From Arthrobacter sp. OAP107 (GTDB lineage: Bacteria; Actinomycetota; Actinomycetes; Actinomycetales; Micrococcaceae), in assembly GCF_040546765.1 (NCBI RefSeq), contig NZ_JBEPOK010000001.1, forward strand, positions 5,084,001 through 5,148,000: a DNA stretch of 64,000 bases. Reading direction: 5' to 3'. Positions 16,785 through 24,910 of this stretch are shown here, piece by piece (within the stretch, counting starts at the first letter, position 1; the number at the start of each line of letters is the position of its first letter). Below the pieces are notes generated by a model. It did not search any database, was not told the DNA's origin, and saw nothing but the letters and a program-made list of their open reading frames with translations. The translations under genes and the position numbers were made by a program.

Positions 16785-17715
16785 CTAGGCCTTTACCGTG
16801 ACGGGACGGACGCGCGCGTCCAGCAGCGCGTACCCCATGTCAATGAGGATGTTCAGGGCGAAGATCGCGACGGCGGTGAGCAGGACGGCTGCCTGCAGGA
16901 CCGCAAAGTCGCGCTGCAGGATCGAATCGATCATGAGCTTTCCAATGCCGGGCCAGCCGAAGATGGTCTCCACCACGACGGCACCGTTGACCAGTCCAAC
17001 GGTCAGGTCGCCGGCCACTGTCAGGGCCGGAGCTGCAGCGTTGCGCAGCGCGTGGTGCGTGACCACCCGGAGCTCGCCGGCGCCGCGGCTGCGGCGCCAG
17101 CTTGATGTAGGGCTCCGAGAGAGCCGACACCATGGAGCCGCGGACAATCTGGACCAGCACCCCGAACGGCCGCAGCAGCAGGGTGGCAATGGGCAGCACC
17201 CAGGCGCTGGCCCCCGACACACCTGATGTGGGCAGCCAGCCCAGGGTGATGGCGAATACCCAGATACCCACAATGGCCAGCCAGAAGTCCGGGATCGAAG
17301 CGGCAGCCATGGAGACGAAGCTTGAGATCCGGTCCGCAATGCCGTTCGGCTTCAGCGCGGCCCAGCACCCCACCGCAAGTGCCAGCAGCACGGCCAGCAC
17401 CATGGTGGTGGCCGCGAGCTGCAGGGTGGCGGGGAAGGCACGCAGCGCCATGGCGGCCGCATCCTGCCCGGTGCGCAGTGATTGTCCGAAATCGAGCCGG
17501 AGCACCCCGCCGAAGTAGTCGGCCATCTGAACCAGCAGCGGCTGGTCCAGGCCGTTGCGTGCCGTGAAATCGTCGCGCATCTGCTGGGTGGCGTTCAGGG
17601 GCAGGTACAGGCTGGCCGGATTTCCCGTCATCCTGGCCAGGGCGAACACCCCCACGATCACCACCACCAGCGGCAGTGCGCTGGAGACAATCCGCTTCCT
17701 CAAGTAGATCAGCAT
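16785..17715 (-). pseudogene. ABC transporter permease (DppB/OppB-like), interrupted by a +1 frameshift
   Basis: Frame 1 from 17715 gives a normal start (RKRIVSSALPLVVVIVGVFALARM), the NPASLYLPLNATQQ loop and membrane segments up to SEPYIKLA. The expected continuation (RSRGAGELRVVTHHALRNAA, then GLVNGAVVVETIFGWPG) is in the next frame and ends at the stop at 16785. Total length is 310 codons plus one base. The switch falls in 17079-17098, a perfect hairpin with 8-bp arms GGCGCCGC and GCGGCGCC; one C too many explains everything. Such a hairpin is prone to sequencing and replication error, so the gene may be intact in the organism. If real, the whole importer should be inactive. Confidence 0.85.
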
Positions 17716-17743
17716 GGCTGTCCTTCTCTCCCGGAAGTCCGGG

Positions 17744-19303
17744 CTAGCTTGCCGGGGTCATTTCCGAAACACGCAGCTCATCACCGCTGGACGAGTTGGG
17801 CGTGTAGTTCACAGACTTGGCCTTGCCGATGATGCCGGTCTGATGCGAGATGTGGGCGAACTGCACAACCTTGTCGTTCTGGTAGGCGAAGATCTCCTCG
17901 AAGTCCTTCTTCCGCTCGTCGCCGGATGCGGCATCGGCCTTCTTGATCAAGGCGTCAAACTCCGGGGTGCCGAAGTAGCTCTGGGCTCCGTTGGACAGCA
18001 TGTACTGGTCCACGGTGAAGGCTGCATCGCCGGCCTGGTTGCCGTGCTGGGTCATCAGCGCCACGGCGCCTTCGTCCTTGGGGAAGGGACGGACCTGGTA
18101 GGTCAGGTGCTGGCTGGTTTCGAGCATCTTCAGCTTGACGTTGAGGCCGGCCTGGCCCAGCTGCTCCTGGAGGACCTGGCCCAGCTCGGTGATTTTGGGG
18201 AACTGGGCGCTGCGGACCACCAGCGAGATCTGCTTGGAGGTGTCCACGCCGTCCGCCTTTGCTTCGGCAACGAGGGACTTGGCCTTGTCCAGGTCGAACG
18301 GCCAGCCCTTCAGTGCGGAGTTGTGGCCCACGACGCCCTCGGGAACCAGCTGCGCCGCTACCTTGTGCTTGCCCTGGTAGAGGGAGTTGACGATTCCCTC
18401 CTTGTCGATGGCGTAGTTGATCGCCTGACGGACCCGGATGTCATTGAGCGGCGCCGCGTTGGCGTCCAGACGCAGGGCAACTGTCTCGTTGTTGGGGTAG
18501 TCGACGCCAAGGTCGCCGATGTTGTCGTCCGGGCTGAGCCCCATAGCAACGTCCGCCTCACCGCTGGTAACCATGGCCGCCCGCACAGAGCTTTCGGAAC
18601 GCCACTGGTACTCGGCCTTGGCGTAGGCGGGCTTGTCCCCCCAGTAGCCGTCCCAGGTGGAGAGCGTGATCTTCTGGCCGGCGTCCCACTGCTCGATCTT
18701 GTAGGGGCCGGTGCCGATCGGCTCACGGACCTTCGCCGTGGTGCTGGTCGACGTCGGGACCACCTCGAGAAATGAAAGGCGCAGCGGAAGGATGGGATCA
18801 GGCTCGGGAGTGGTGACGGTCAGGGTGCTGGCATTCACGGCCTTCACTTTGAGGTCCGCGTCGCCAAAGACGTAGCCTTCCACGTTGCAGCCGAGCTTGG
18901 AGTTGACCGCCCTGTCGATGGTGAAGGCGGCCGCTTCGGCGTTGAAGGGGGTGCCGTCCTGGAACTTCACGCCTTCACGGAGCTTCAGCGTCCATTCCTT
19001 ATCGCCGGTGGCCTTCCATTCGGTGGCGAGCTTCGGTTCGAGTTCGCCGGTCTTGGGGTTCCGTTCAATCAGCGGCTCGGTGACGTTCGAGCGCACCACA
19101 ACGCCGGTGGAGGTCAGGTTCGACTCACAGGCCTCCAGGGTGGGCGGTTCCTGCCCCAGGACTACGCGCACTGTGTTCGAGGAGGGGGCTGCAGCGTCGG
19201 AATTGGCCACTGAGCAGCCGCTCAGGCCCAGCACCGCGACGGAGGCGAGGGCCGGCCATTTGAGCACTGCGGCGGGAAACGGGAGTTTTGAAGAAGACGT
19301 CAT
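17744..19303 (-). CDS. Peptide-type ABC transporter substrate-binding lipoprotein
   Basis: 519 residues from the ATG at 19303, which has GGAGG at proper spacing; the frame is open further upstream but without signal-peptide logic. Signal peptide with lipobox LSGC. The mature part is a solute-binding protein of family 5: GQEPPTLEACESN, VTEPLIERNPKTGELEPKLATEW, LREGVKFQDGTPFNAE, IGTGPYKIEQWD and NDIRVRQAINYAIDKE. It captures the solute outside the membrane for the permease/ATPase genes downstream. Family members bind peptides, but also nickel, sugars or opines, so the sugar-acid surroundings leave the ligand open. Confidence 0.92.
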   Translation of the reverse strand: MTSSSKLPFPAAVLKWPALASVAVLGLSGCSVANSDAAAPSSNTVRVVLGQEPPTLEACESNLTSTGVVVRSNVTEPLIERNPKTGELEPKLATEWKATGDKEWTLKLREGVKFQDGTPFNAEAAAFTIDRAVNSKLGCNVEGYVFGDADLKVKAVNASTLTVTTPEPDPILPLRLSFLEVVPTSTSTTAKVREPIGTGPYKIEQWDAGQKITLSTWDGYWGDKPAYAKAEYQWRSESSVRAAMVTSGEADVAMGLSPDDNIGDLGVDYPNNETVALRLDANAAPLNDIRVRQAINYAIDKEGIVNSLYQGKHKVAAQLVPEGVVGHNSALKGWPFDLDKAKSLVAEAKADGVDTSKQISLVVRSAQFPKITELGQVLQEQLGQAGLNVKLKMLETSQHLTYQVRPFPKDEGAVALMTQHGNQAGDAAFTVDQYMLSNGAQSYFGTPEFDALIKKADAASGDERKKDFEEIFAYQNDKVVQFAHISHQTGIIGKAKSVNYTPNSSSGDELRVSEMTPAS

Positions 19304-19613
19304 TGTATTTCCTCCGGATCGGGTGATTGCGGCAGCGGCTGGTCCTGCGCGAGTGGAACAAGGCATCAGGAGCAGGTGCTTGGGGCCGCGCTGGACTCAA
19401 GCTAATTGAGGTCCAGGGGCTCCACAAGGATTTTGCGGGGCGCCGCCGGGGCCTCGAGGATGGCCAGGCCAGTACCGGGCCCCTGTGACGGCCGCCACGC
19501 CACCCGCAAATCCGCGTGGTTCCGCGGGAGGAGGGAGACCGATACAGTCCGGGCATCGATTGATGCCATTTACATGTTGGACCCGTATGGATCGGAATCC
19601 TTAGGGTGCAGCT
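19304..19613. other. Divergent intergenic region
   Basis: About 310 bp between the binding-protein gene and the plus-strand dehydrogenase. Apart from the GGAGG ahead of 19303 and an AT-richer stretch with TTTACATGTTGG near 19570, I see no strong operator or hairpin. Both promoters must lie here. Confidence 0.5.
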
Positions 19614-20564
19614 ATGAAGAACATCGCCGTCCTGCAGGTCGGGCCCCTCATGCCAGCCGTCCAAGAATCCATCCGAGAGGACTACGACGCCGTCCGGCTC
19701 CCCGATGCCGGCACCGGGCGGGAGGAGTTCCTGCGGCTGCAAGGCGCGACGTTCGAAGTCGCCGTGACGTCGGGGAAGTTCGGCGTTGGAACGGACCTGA
19801 TGCGCGCGTTGCCCAACCTGCGCGCCGTCATCAATTTCGGCGTCGGCTATGACACGACGGACGTTGCCCAGGCCACCGAGCGGGGCATTACCGTCAGCAA
19901 CACCCCCGATGTCCTCAACGACTGCGTGGCGGATACCGCCGTCGCCCTTTACCTGGACGTGCTGCGCAAAATCAGCGCTGCGGACCGCTACGTCCGCCGC
20001 GGGGACTGGCTCAGCCGGGGCAATTTCCCGCTTGCCACCAAAGCCAGCGGGAAGAAAGTGGGCATCCTCGGGCTCGGCCGGATCGGGCGGGTCATCGCGC
20101 GCAGGCTGGAAGGCTTCGACTGCGACATCAGCTACCACAGCCGCACTGCCGTGGCCGGCGTCGCGTACCGTTATGCCGCCTCCCCCGTGGAGCTCGCCGC
20201 CGGCTGCGAAGTGCTGATCGTGGCCGCCGCCGGCGGGCCCGCCTCGGCACGCCTGGTGGACGCCGAGGTCATCGATGCGCTGGGACCCGACGGTTATCTG
20301 ATCAACATCGCCCGGGGCTCCGTTGTGGATGAGGAAGCCCTCGTGGCTGCCCTGCTGGCAGGGCGCCTGGCTGGCGCAGGACTGGACGTTTTCGTGGAGG
20401 AGCCGAAGGTCCCGGAAGATCTGCTCAGCCTCGACAGCGTGGTCCTCCTGCCCCACCTGGGAAGCGGCTCCAACGAGACCAGGGCACAAATGGCCGAACT
20501 GACCCTTGCCAACCTGCGTTCCTACGTCACCACCGGTTCTGTCCTGACGGCGGTGCAGGCGTAG
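19614..20564 (+). CDS. D-isomer-specific 2-hydroxyacid dehydrogenase (hydroxypyruvate/glyoxylate reductase-like)
   Basis: 316 residues. The substrate-domain signature INFGVGYDTTDV, nucleotide motif GILGLGRIGRVIARRL, catalytic Arg in INIARGSVVDEEAL, Glu in VEEPKVPEDL and His in LLPHLGSG are all present. It is more like the GyaR/GhrB-type hydroxypyruvate reductases than the enzyme at 12513-13547. It precedes the MFS carrier by 165 bp on the same strand, which suggests a role in using 2-keto or semialdehyde products of imported sugar acids. Substrate not determined by sequence. Confidence 0.9.
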   Translation: MKNIAVLQVGPLMPAVQESIREDYDAVRLPDAGTGREEFLRLQGATFEVAVTSGKFGVGTDLMRALPNLRAVINFGVGYDTTDVAQATERGITVSNTPDVLNDCVADTAVALYLDVLRKISAADRYVRRGDWLSRGNFPLATKASGKKVGILGLGRIGRVIARRLEGFDCDISYHSRTAVAGVAYRYAASPVELAAGCEVLIVAAAGGPASARLVDAEVIDALGPDGYLINIARGSVVDEEALVAALLAGRLAGAGLDVFVEEPKVPEDLLSLDSVVLLPHLGSGSNETRAQMAELTLANLRSYVTTGSVLTAVQA

Positions 20565-20636
20565 CTGCGGTGGACAGTAGTTCCCTGCGGGTATCACGCC
20601 ATGCAATATGTGTGTTGGACGGGCATGAAGGGTGCT

Positions 20637-20653
20637 GCTTACAGTTAATAAGC
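20637..20653. promoter_or_regulatory. Candidate regulator site upstream of the MFS carrier
   Basis: Small dyad GCTTA-N7-TAAGC in the 165-bp gap before the transporter. Its form (TTA-N7-TAA) could suit a LysR-type protein, but it is short and unlike the 11117-11131 dyad. Confidence 0.3.
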
Positions 20654-20729
20654 GCTGTGGCGAGGACCACAACGGCCTGCCCCGTAGTCCCCAGCGTGAT
20701 CTTGCTGCCCTATCAAAGAGGATTCCCCC

Positions 20730-22085
20730 ATGCAGTCTGTAGACACCGCTGTCACGGATCTGGCTTCGGCCATGAAGAAGTTTTTCCGGCGCGTGCTGCC
20801 CGTCATGCTGGTCATGCTGGTGTGCAACCAGCTGAACCGGTCCAACATTGGCTACGCCCAGGACCATCTTCAGGCTGACGTCGGCATCGGTGCCGCGGCC
20901 TACGGCTTCGGCGCGGGGCTGTTCTTCATCGCCTACGCCATCTTCGAGCTTCCGAGCAACGTGATGATGGAAAAGTACGGCGCCAAGATCTGGCTGACCC
21001 GGATCATGGTCAGCTGGGGCATCGTGTCCTTCCTCATGGCCTTCGTCCAGAACGAGATGATGTTCTACGTGCTGCGGTTCCTGCTGGGAGCCGCGGAAGC
21101 CGGGTTCTTCCCGGCCGTCATCTTCTACTTCGCCCGCTGGGTGCCCGCCGGCCAGCGCGGCAGGGCAACCGCCGTCTTCATCGCCGGCTCCTCGGTGGCC
21201 GCCGCCCTGTCCGGTCCCATCGCCGGCCTGCTCCTGAGCCTGCACGACGTCCTGGGCCTGCGCGGCTGGCAGTGGCTGTTCGGGTTCGAAGGCGTGCTGT
21301 CCGTCATCGTCGGCATCATCGTGTTCTTCTTCCTGGACGCCAAGATCCAGGATGCCAAGTGGCTCACGGCCGGCGAGAAGTCGGCCCTCGCCGCAACAAT
21401 CGACCAGGAGGACGCCCAGCACACCAAGGCCGACGGCGGCAAGGTCAACCGCTGGAAGATGCTCCTGAACCCGCAGATCCTGCTGCTGTGCGGCATCTAC
21501 TTCTCGGTGCAGCTCTCCATCTACGCGAACACGTTCTGGCTGCCGACCATCGTCAAGCAGATCCCGGGCACCACGGACCTGAGCGTCGGCTTCCTCTCCT
21601 CCATCCCCTGGGTGTGCGCCGTCTTCGCCATGTACTTCGCCGCCAAGTGGCAGGACAAGGCAAGGTCCAAGCGCCCGCTGCTGGTCGCCGCGCTCCTCGT
21701 GGCCGCCGTCGGTACCCTCGCGGCAGCAGTCGCCACCCCGGTCCTTGCCCTGGTGTTCCTCGCCATCGCAGCCATGGGCTTCAAGAGCGCGTCGCCGCTG
21801 TTCTGGACCATCCCGCAGTCGGCCCTGCACCCGCTGGTCCTCGCCCCTGCCATCGCCATCATCAACTCCCTGGGGAACCTCGGCGGCTTCGTGGCACCGT
21901 TCGGATTCGGCATCATCAAGGAGCAGACCGGAAGCGTGGTGCCGGGACTGTTCGCCCTCGCCGCGGCGTCAACGGTGGCAGCCATCCTGGTGTACTTCCT
22001 CAAGGAGCGGAAGCCGGCGGGCGACGTAATCGGGAAAGCGTCCGCGCCGGGCACAACCCGGATGGAGCCGTCAACGGCGAAGTAG
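20730..22085 (+). CDS. MFS transporter, anion:cation symporter family, glucarate/galactarate carrier-like
   Basis: 451 residues with 12 predicted membrane segments. The N-terminus has the ACS-family signature (CNQLNRSNIGYAQ), the loop LPSNVMMEKYGAKIWLTRIMVSWG between segments 2 and 3, RFLLGAAEAGFFPAVIFYFARW in segment 4, and the central cytoplasmic loop at about 200-240. Members of this branch (GudP, GarP, and phthalate or tartrate carriers) move organic anions with protons. With galactarate and glucarate dehydratases nearby, a sugar-diacid proton symporter is the best reading. Followed at 22102-22132 by a strong terminator. Confidence 0.9.
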   Translation: MQSVDTAVTDLASAMKKFFRRVLPVMLVMLVCNQLNRSNIGYAQDHLQADVGIGAAAYGFGAGLFFIAYAIFELPSNVMMEKYGAKIWLTRIMVSWGIVSFLMAFVQNEMMFYVLRFLLGAAEAGFFPAVIFYFARWVPAGQRGRATAVFIAGSSVAAALSGPIAGLLLSLHDVLGLRGWQWLFGFEGVLSVIVGIIVFFFLDAKIQDAKWLTAGEKSALAATIDQEDAQHTKADGGKVNRWKMLLNPQILLLCGIYFSVQLSIYANTFWLPTIVKQIPGTTDLSVGFLSSIPWVCAVFAMYFAAKWQDKARSKRPLLVAALLVAAVGTLAAAVATPVLALVFLAIAAMGFKSASPLFWTIPQSALHPLVLAPAIAIINSLGNLGGFVAPFGFGIIKEQTGSVVPGLFALAAASTVAAILVYFLKERKPAGDVIGKASAPGTTRMEPSTAK

Positions 22086-22101
22086 GCCATACACAGCCTT
22101 T

Positions 22102-22132
22102 GGGGCGGGTGTCGGTTTCCGGCACCCGCCCC
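22102..22132 (+). terminator. Terminator after the MFS carrier
   Basis: 14-bp stem (left arm begins GGGGCGGGTG, right arm ends CACCCGCCCC, one G-T wobble) with a TTT loop, followed by a GC-rich stretch and CTTTTCC. Confidence 0.8.
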
Positions 22133-22336
22133 GCGGCGCTTTTCCTGCGTGGCTGTGTGATTGTGCCGCCGGCGCTCTGGCATTGAAAGGACAAGCGTCG
22201 TACGCTCGGAGCAATCGCACGCGGCCGGGCGAAAGCCGAACGCTGCTCCCTGCGCTCCGGCCCCCGGCTGGGGCGATTTCCGGGATGGCCCGCGAAAACC
22301 CGCGGGCCAGCCGGCACAGGGAACGGGGATCCACTC

Positions 22337-23131
22337 ATGCAACGAAGCATCGCGCCAATCTCCCTCGCCGCAGCAGCGGCCATTTTCCTCGCGGGCTGCG
22401 GCGGACCCGCCCCGTCAAGCACAGCAGAGCCGTCGAGCAGCACCTCCGCTTCCAGCGACGCGGCGCCTTCCAACGCTTCACCGGGAACAAGTACGACGGC
22501 GGAGCCATCCTCCGCGTCCGCCTCACCGACGTCGGCGGCGAAGGCCTACACCAACGAGGACCTCACGGCGATCGTTACAGGACTCAAGGACGCCCAGGGC
22601 CGGGCCCTCACCGTGGTTCCCGCCGCCCAGGTGGACCAGGGGCTCATCGTCGCCCGGGAACTGCTCAAGAACGCCGTCATCACACCGAAAGCCTGCGGGG
22701 TGTTGGCAGACAACAACACCCAGGTGCCCGAAGGGAGCACATACGCCGCGGGCGCAAGCCTCGCGGCGGAGGCCAAGACTGCCACGGTCGTGACGGTATT
22801 CGCGGTCAAGGATCCCGCCGTCATGACAACCCAGTTCGACAAGAGCGATGCAGCGGTCCGCGACTGCTCCACCTATACGTTCGAACTGAAGGGACAGAAA
22901 ATCACGAGCGCCATGAAGCCGGTAGACGTAGCGGTGGAAGCGGACAAATCTGTGAGTGCGCTGCAGACCCAGACCCTCCCTAATGGCCAGCAACAGGCCG
23001 TCCTCACCGTTACGGGTGTTAAAGGCACGCTGGCGGCCACGGCCGTGAAGACGGGAGCCGCCGGAACCGTAACGGCAGGTGCGGCACCGGAACTCGCCAA
23101 GCTCGTCAACGCCGCCTTGGCTGCCGGATAA
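22337..23131 (+). CDS. Secreted lipoprotein of unknown function
   Basis: 264 residues. The signal peptide ends in a lipobox (LAGC), followed by a Ser/Thr/Ala/Pro-rich linker to about residue 68 and a folded domain of about 190 residues. That domain contains one Cys pair candidate (KACGVL and RDCSTY), an arrangement seen in mycobacterial-type sensor or LpqN-like lipoproteins, but I cannot assign it to a named family. GGGAACGGGG precedes the ATG. It stands alone between two terminators and converges on the tRNA-Leu gene. Confidence 0.75.
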   Translation: MQRSIAPISLAAAAAIFLAGCGGPAPSSTAEPSSSTSASSDAAPSNASPGTSTTAEPSSASASPTSAAKAYTNEDLTAIVTGLKDAQGRALTVVPAAQVDQGLIVARELLKNAVITPKACGVLADNNTQVPEGSTYAAGASLAAEAKTATVVTVFAVKDPAVMTTQFDKSDAAVRDCSTYTFELKGQKITSAMKPVDVAVEADKSVSALQTQTLPNGQQQAVLTVTGVKGTLAATAVKTGAAGTVTAGAAPELAKLVNAALAAG

Positions 23132-23172
23132 CAGGGGATACCCCGCAGCCGGGATCAGCTGAAGAAAAAGAA

Positions 23173-23207
23173 AGAACCCCGGGAAATCATCGATTTCCCG
23201 GGGTTCT
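23173..23207. terminator. Perfect bidirectional terminator, lipoprotein / tRNA-Leu
   Basis: 16-bp perfect stem, left arm AGAACCCCGGGAAATC, loop ATC. On the minus strand it is followed by TTCTTTTTCTTC, so it ends the tRNA-Leu transcript; it can also stop the convergent lipoprotein message. Confidence 0.9.
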
Positions 23208-23213
23208 GATGCG

Positions 23214-23296
23214 TGCGCGAGGGGGGATTTGAACCCCCACGCCCTTTCGGACACTGGCACCTGAAGCCAGCGCGTCTGCCGTTCCGCCACTCGCGC
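23214..23296 (-). tRNA. tRNA-Leu (anticodon CAG)
   Basis: 83 nt with the long variable arm of class II tRNAs. The acceptor stem GCGCGAG pairs with CTCGCGC, the anticodon loop is CTTCAGG, and the T-loop is GTTCAAATC. The CCA end is not encoded. Confidence 0.95.
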
Positions 23297-23688
23297 GCAA
23301 CTTCTTCCACTCAGCCCCACCGGAGTCCGGTTTGTACCTCGTAAAAGCAGCGAGATCAAGCATAACGGACATTCCCCGCAATTTCCTAATCGGGCCATCG
23401 CGGCCGCTTTTGGGCCTGGTTATCCCCGGCGCGGCAGCGGACAGGAAGACCCCCGAAGCCGCGGCGGGGCTACGATTCCCGCCTGTGACGGCGCCCACAT
23501 TCGATGGTGGAACGTGAACGAATCGGGTTCCCGGCGCGTTGTGGATTAAGGTCTTTCGCAGACGTGGCAAGTAGTATCGGATACATAGGGGCCCGCTTCC
23601 GGCGGGCACAGTGTTTTGTTGTGACTGCGTTGCCAGAATGAGTTCCACGGGACGTGCTGTCCCTCAGCAGCAAGGAAAGGAGAAGACC
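23297..23688. other. Promoter region of the FHA/phosphatase/kinase operon
   Basis: About 390 bp without a gene. A possible -10 TAGTAT lies at 23572-23577 and a small hairpin (GCCCGC/GCGGGC) near 23590-23607 in the leader; the fhaA ribosome site AAGGAAAGGAG is just before 23689. The tRNA-Leu promoter must be at the left end, firing the other way. Confidence 0.45.
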
Positions 23689-24429
23689 ATGGGTTTGCTG
23701 GACAAGGTCGAGCGCGGCATCGAAAAGGCCGTCCGCGGCGTCTTCTCCACCGGCTCCAAAGCCCAGGTTGAGCCCGTGGAAATCGCGAGCCGCCTCCGTC
23801 GCGAAGTGGACCACAAGGCCATCACGATCGCTGCGGGCCGCACCTTGGTACCGAACGTCTTCGACGTTCTCCTGAGTGACGAGGATTTCCAGCGCGCCCA
23901 GGAATGGGGGACGCCGCTGGCAGAGGAACTCTGCGACGTCGTCATCAACCACGTCCGCAGCCAGGGCTACATCCTCCAGGGCCCGGTCCGCATCTCGTTC
24001 CGGCGGGACGAATCCCACCGGGCCGGTGACTTCGAGATCACCTCAAAGACCGAGAAGTCCTCCGGTTCCGCACCGGCCGCCCCTCGGGCCAACGTGCCGG
24101 CAGCGCCAAGCCGCCAGCCGGTCCGGCTGCAGCCTGTCCTGGACATCGATGGCCAACGGTATTCACTCAATGCCCCCTCAGTCGTCCTGGGCCGTTCATC
24201 AGAGGCTGACATCCTGGTGGACGACACCGGAGTCTCCCGCCGGCACCTGGAAATCCAGACGCACAGCGGAACCACCACCGCCGTCGACCTTGGCTCCACC
24301 AACGGCAGCTACGTCAACGGACACAAAGTGGCCGGCAGCATGGAGCTCACCGACGGCTCCACCATCACGATGGGACGGACCAAAATCATCTTCCGCCTCC
24401 TGCCCGCCAACAATGGCGGCCGCCCATGA
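23689..24429 (+). CDS. fhaA: FhaA-type protein: DUF3662 plus FHA domain
   Basis: 246 residues from the ATG at 23689, which has a strong Shine-Dalgarno; the frame is open 26 codons further upstream without support. Residues 1-120 are the DUF3662 domain of actinobacterial FhaA (MGLLDKVERGIEKAV, then KAITIAAGRTLVPNVFDV). Residues 150-240 are an FHA phosphothreonine-binding domain (VVLGRSSEADILVDD, VSRRHLEI, LGSTNGSYVNG). Family knowledge: FhaA is phosphorylated by PknB and helps control late peptidoglycan synthesis. It is first in the operon and overlaps fhaB by four bases. Confidence 0.95.
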   Translation: MGLLDKVERGIEKAVRGVFSTGSKAQVEPVEIASRLRREVDHKAITIAAGRTLVPNVFDVLLSDEDFQRAQEWGTPLAEELCDVVINHVRSQGYILQGPVRISFRRDESHRAGDFEITSKTEKSSGSAPAAPRANVPAAPSRQPVRLQPVLDIDGQRYSLNAPSVVLGRSSEADILVDDTGVSRRHLEIQTHSGTTTAVDLGSTNGSYVNGHKVAGSMELTDGSTITMGRTKIIFRLLPANNGGRP

Positions 24430-24908
24430 GCGAACTGACCATCACGGCCCTGCGCTTCGGTTTCCTGCTTCTACTCTGGGTCCTCATCTTCAGCATCGTT
24501 TCCGCCATGCGGCGGGACCTCATGATCGGCCGCAAGGCGGCCACCGGGGCCCCCACGGCACGCCAGGTGCGGAAGAATCCCGAACTCGCCGAACCGGCTC
24601 CCGCGCCGGTCAAGCAGCAGGCCCGCCAGTTGGTGGTCACCGAAGGCCCGCTCAAGGGCCGTTCTGTCCCGTTGGCTGCCAGCCCCATCCTGCTCGGCCG
24701 CGCACAGGAGGCCACGCTTGTCCTTGAGGATGATTACGCTTCCGGCAGGCACGCACGGCTCTTTCCACAGGGAAGCCGCTGGTTCATCGAGGACCTCGGC
24801 TCCACCAACGGCACCTACCTGGCCGACCAGCAGCTCACCAGGGCCCTGCCTGTGGACCTTGGTGTACCCGTGAGAATCGGCAAGACGGTCATTGAATTGA
24901 GGCCGTAG
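24426..24908 (+). CDS. fhaB: FhaB-type protein: membrane anchor plus FHA domain
   Basis: 160 residues. One N-terminal membrane helix (FGFLLLLWVLIFSIVSAM), a basic/proline linker, then a C-terminal FHA domain (ILLGRAQEATLVLEDDYAS, GRHARLF, LGSTNGTYLADQQL). This is the FipA/FhaB protein that binds phosphorylated partners at the septum in mycobacteria. It starts inside the end of fhaA, and pstP follows after 2 bp. Confidence 0.95.
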   Translation: MSELTITALRFGFLLLLWVLIFSIVSAMRRDLMIGRKAATGAPTARQVRKNPELAEPAPAPVKQQARQLVVTEGPLKGRSVPLAASPILLGRAQEATLVLEDDYASGRHARLFPQGSRWFIEDLGSTNGTYLADQQLTRALPVDLGVPVRIGKTVIELRP

Positions 24909-24910
24909 CC

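Noticed and set aside
19125..21830. 901-residue minus-strand open frame
   Set aside because: Antisense to the dehydrogenase and MFS carrier, with His/Gly/Asp-rich composition typical of GC-rich shadow frames.
8220..22100. Horizontally acquired island with mobile ends
   Set aside because: No transposase, integrase, tRNA-end duplication or clear GC change was seen around the sugar-acid genes.
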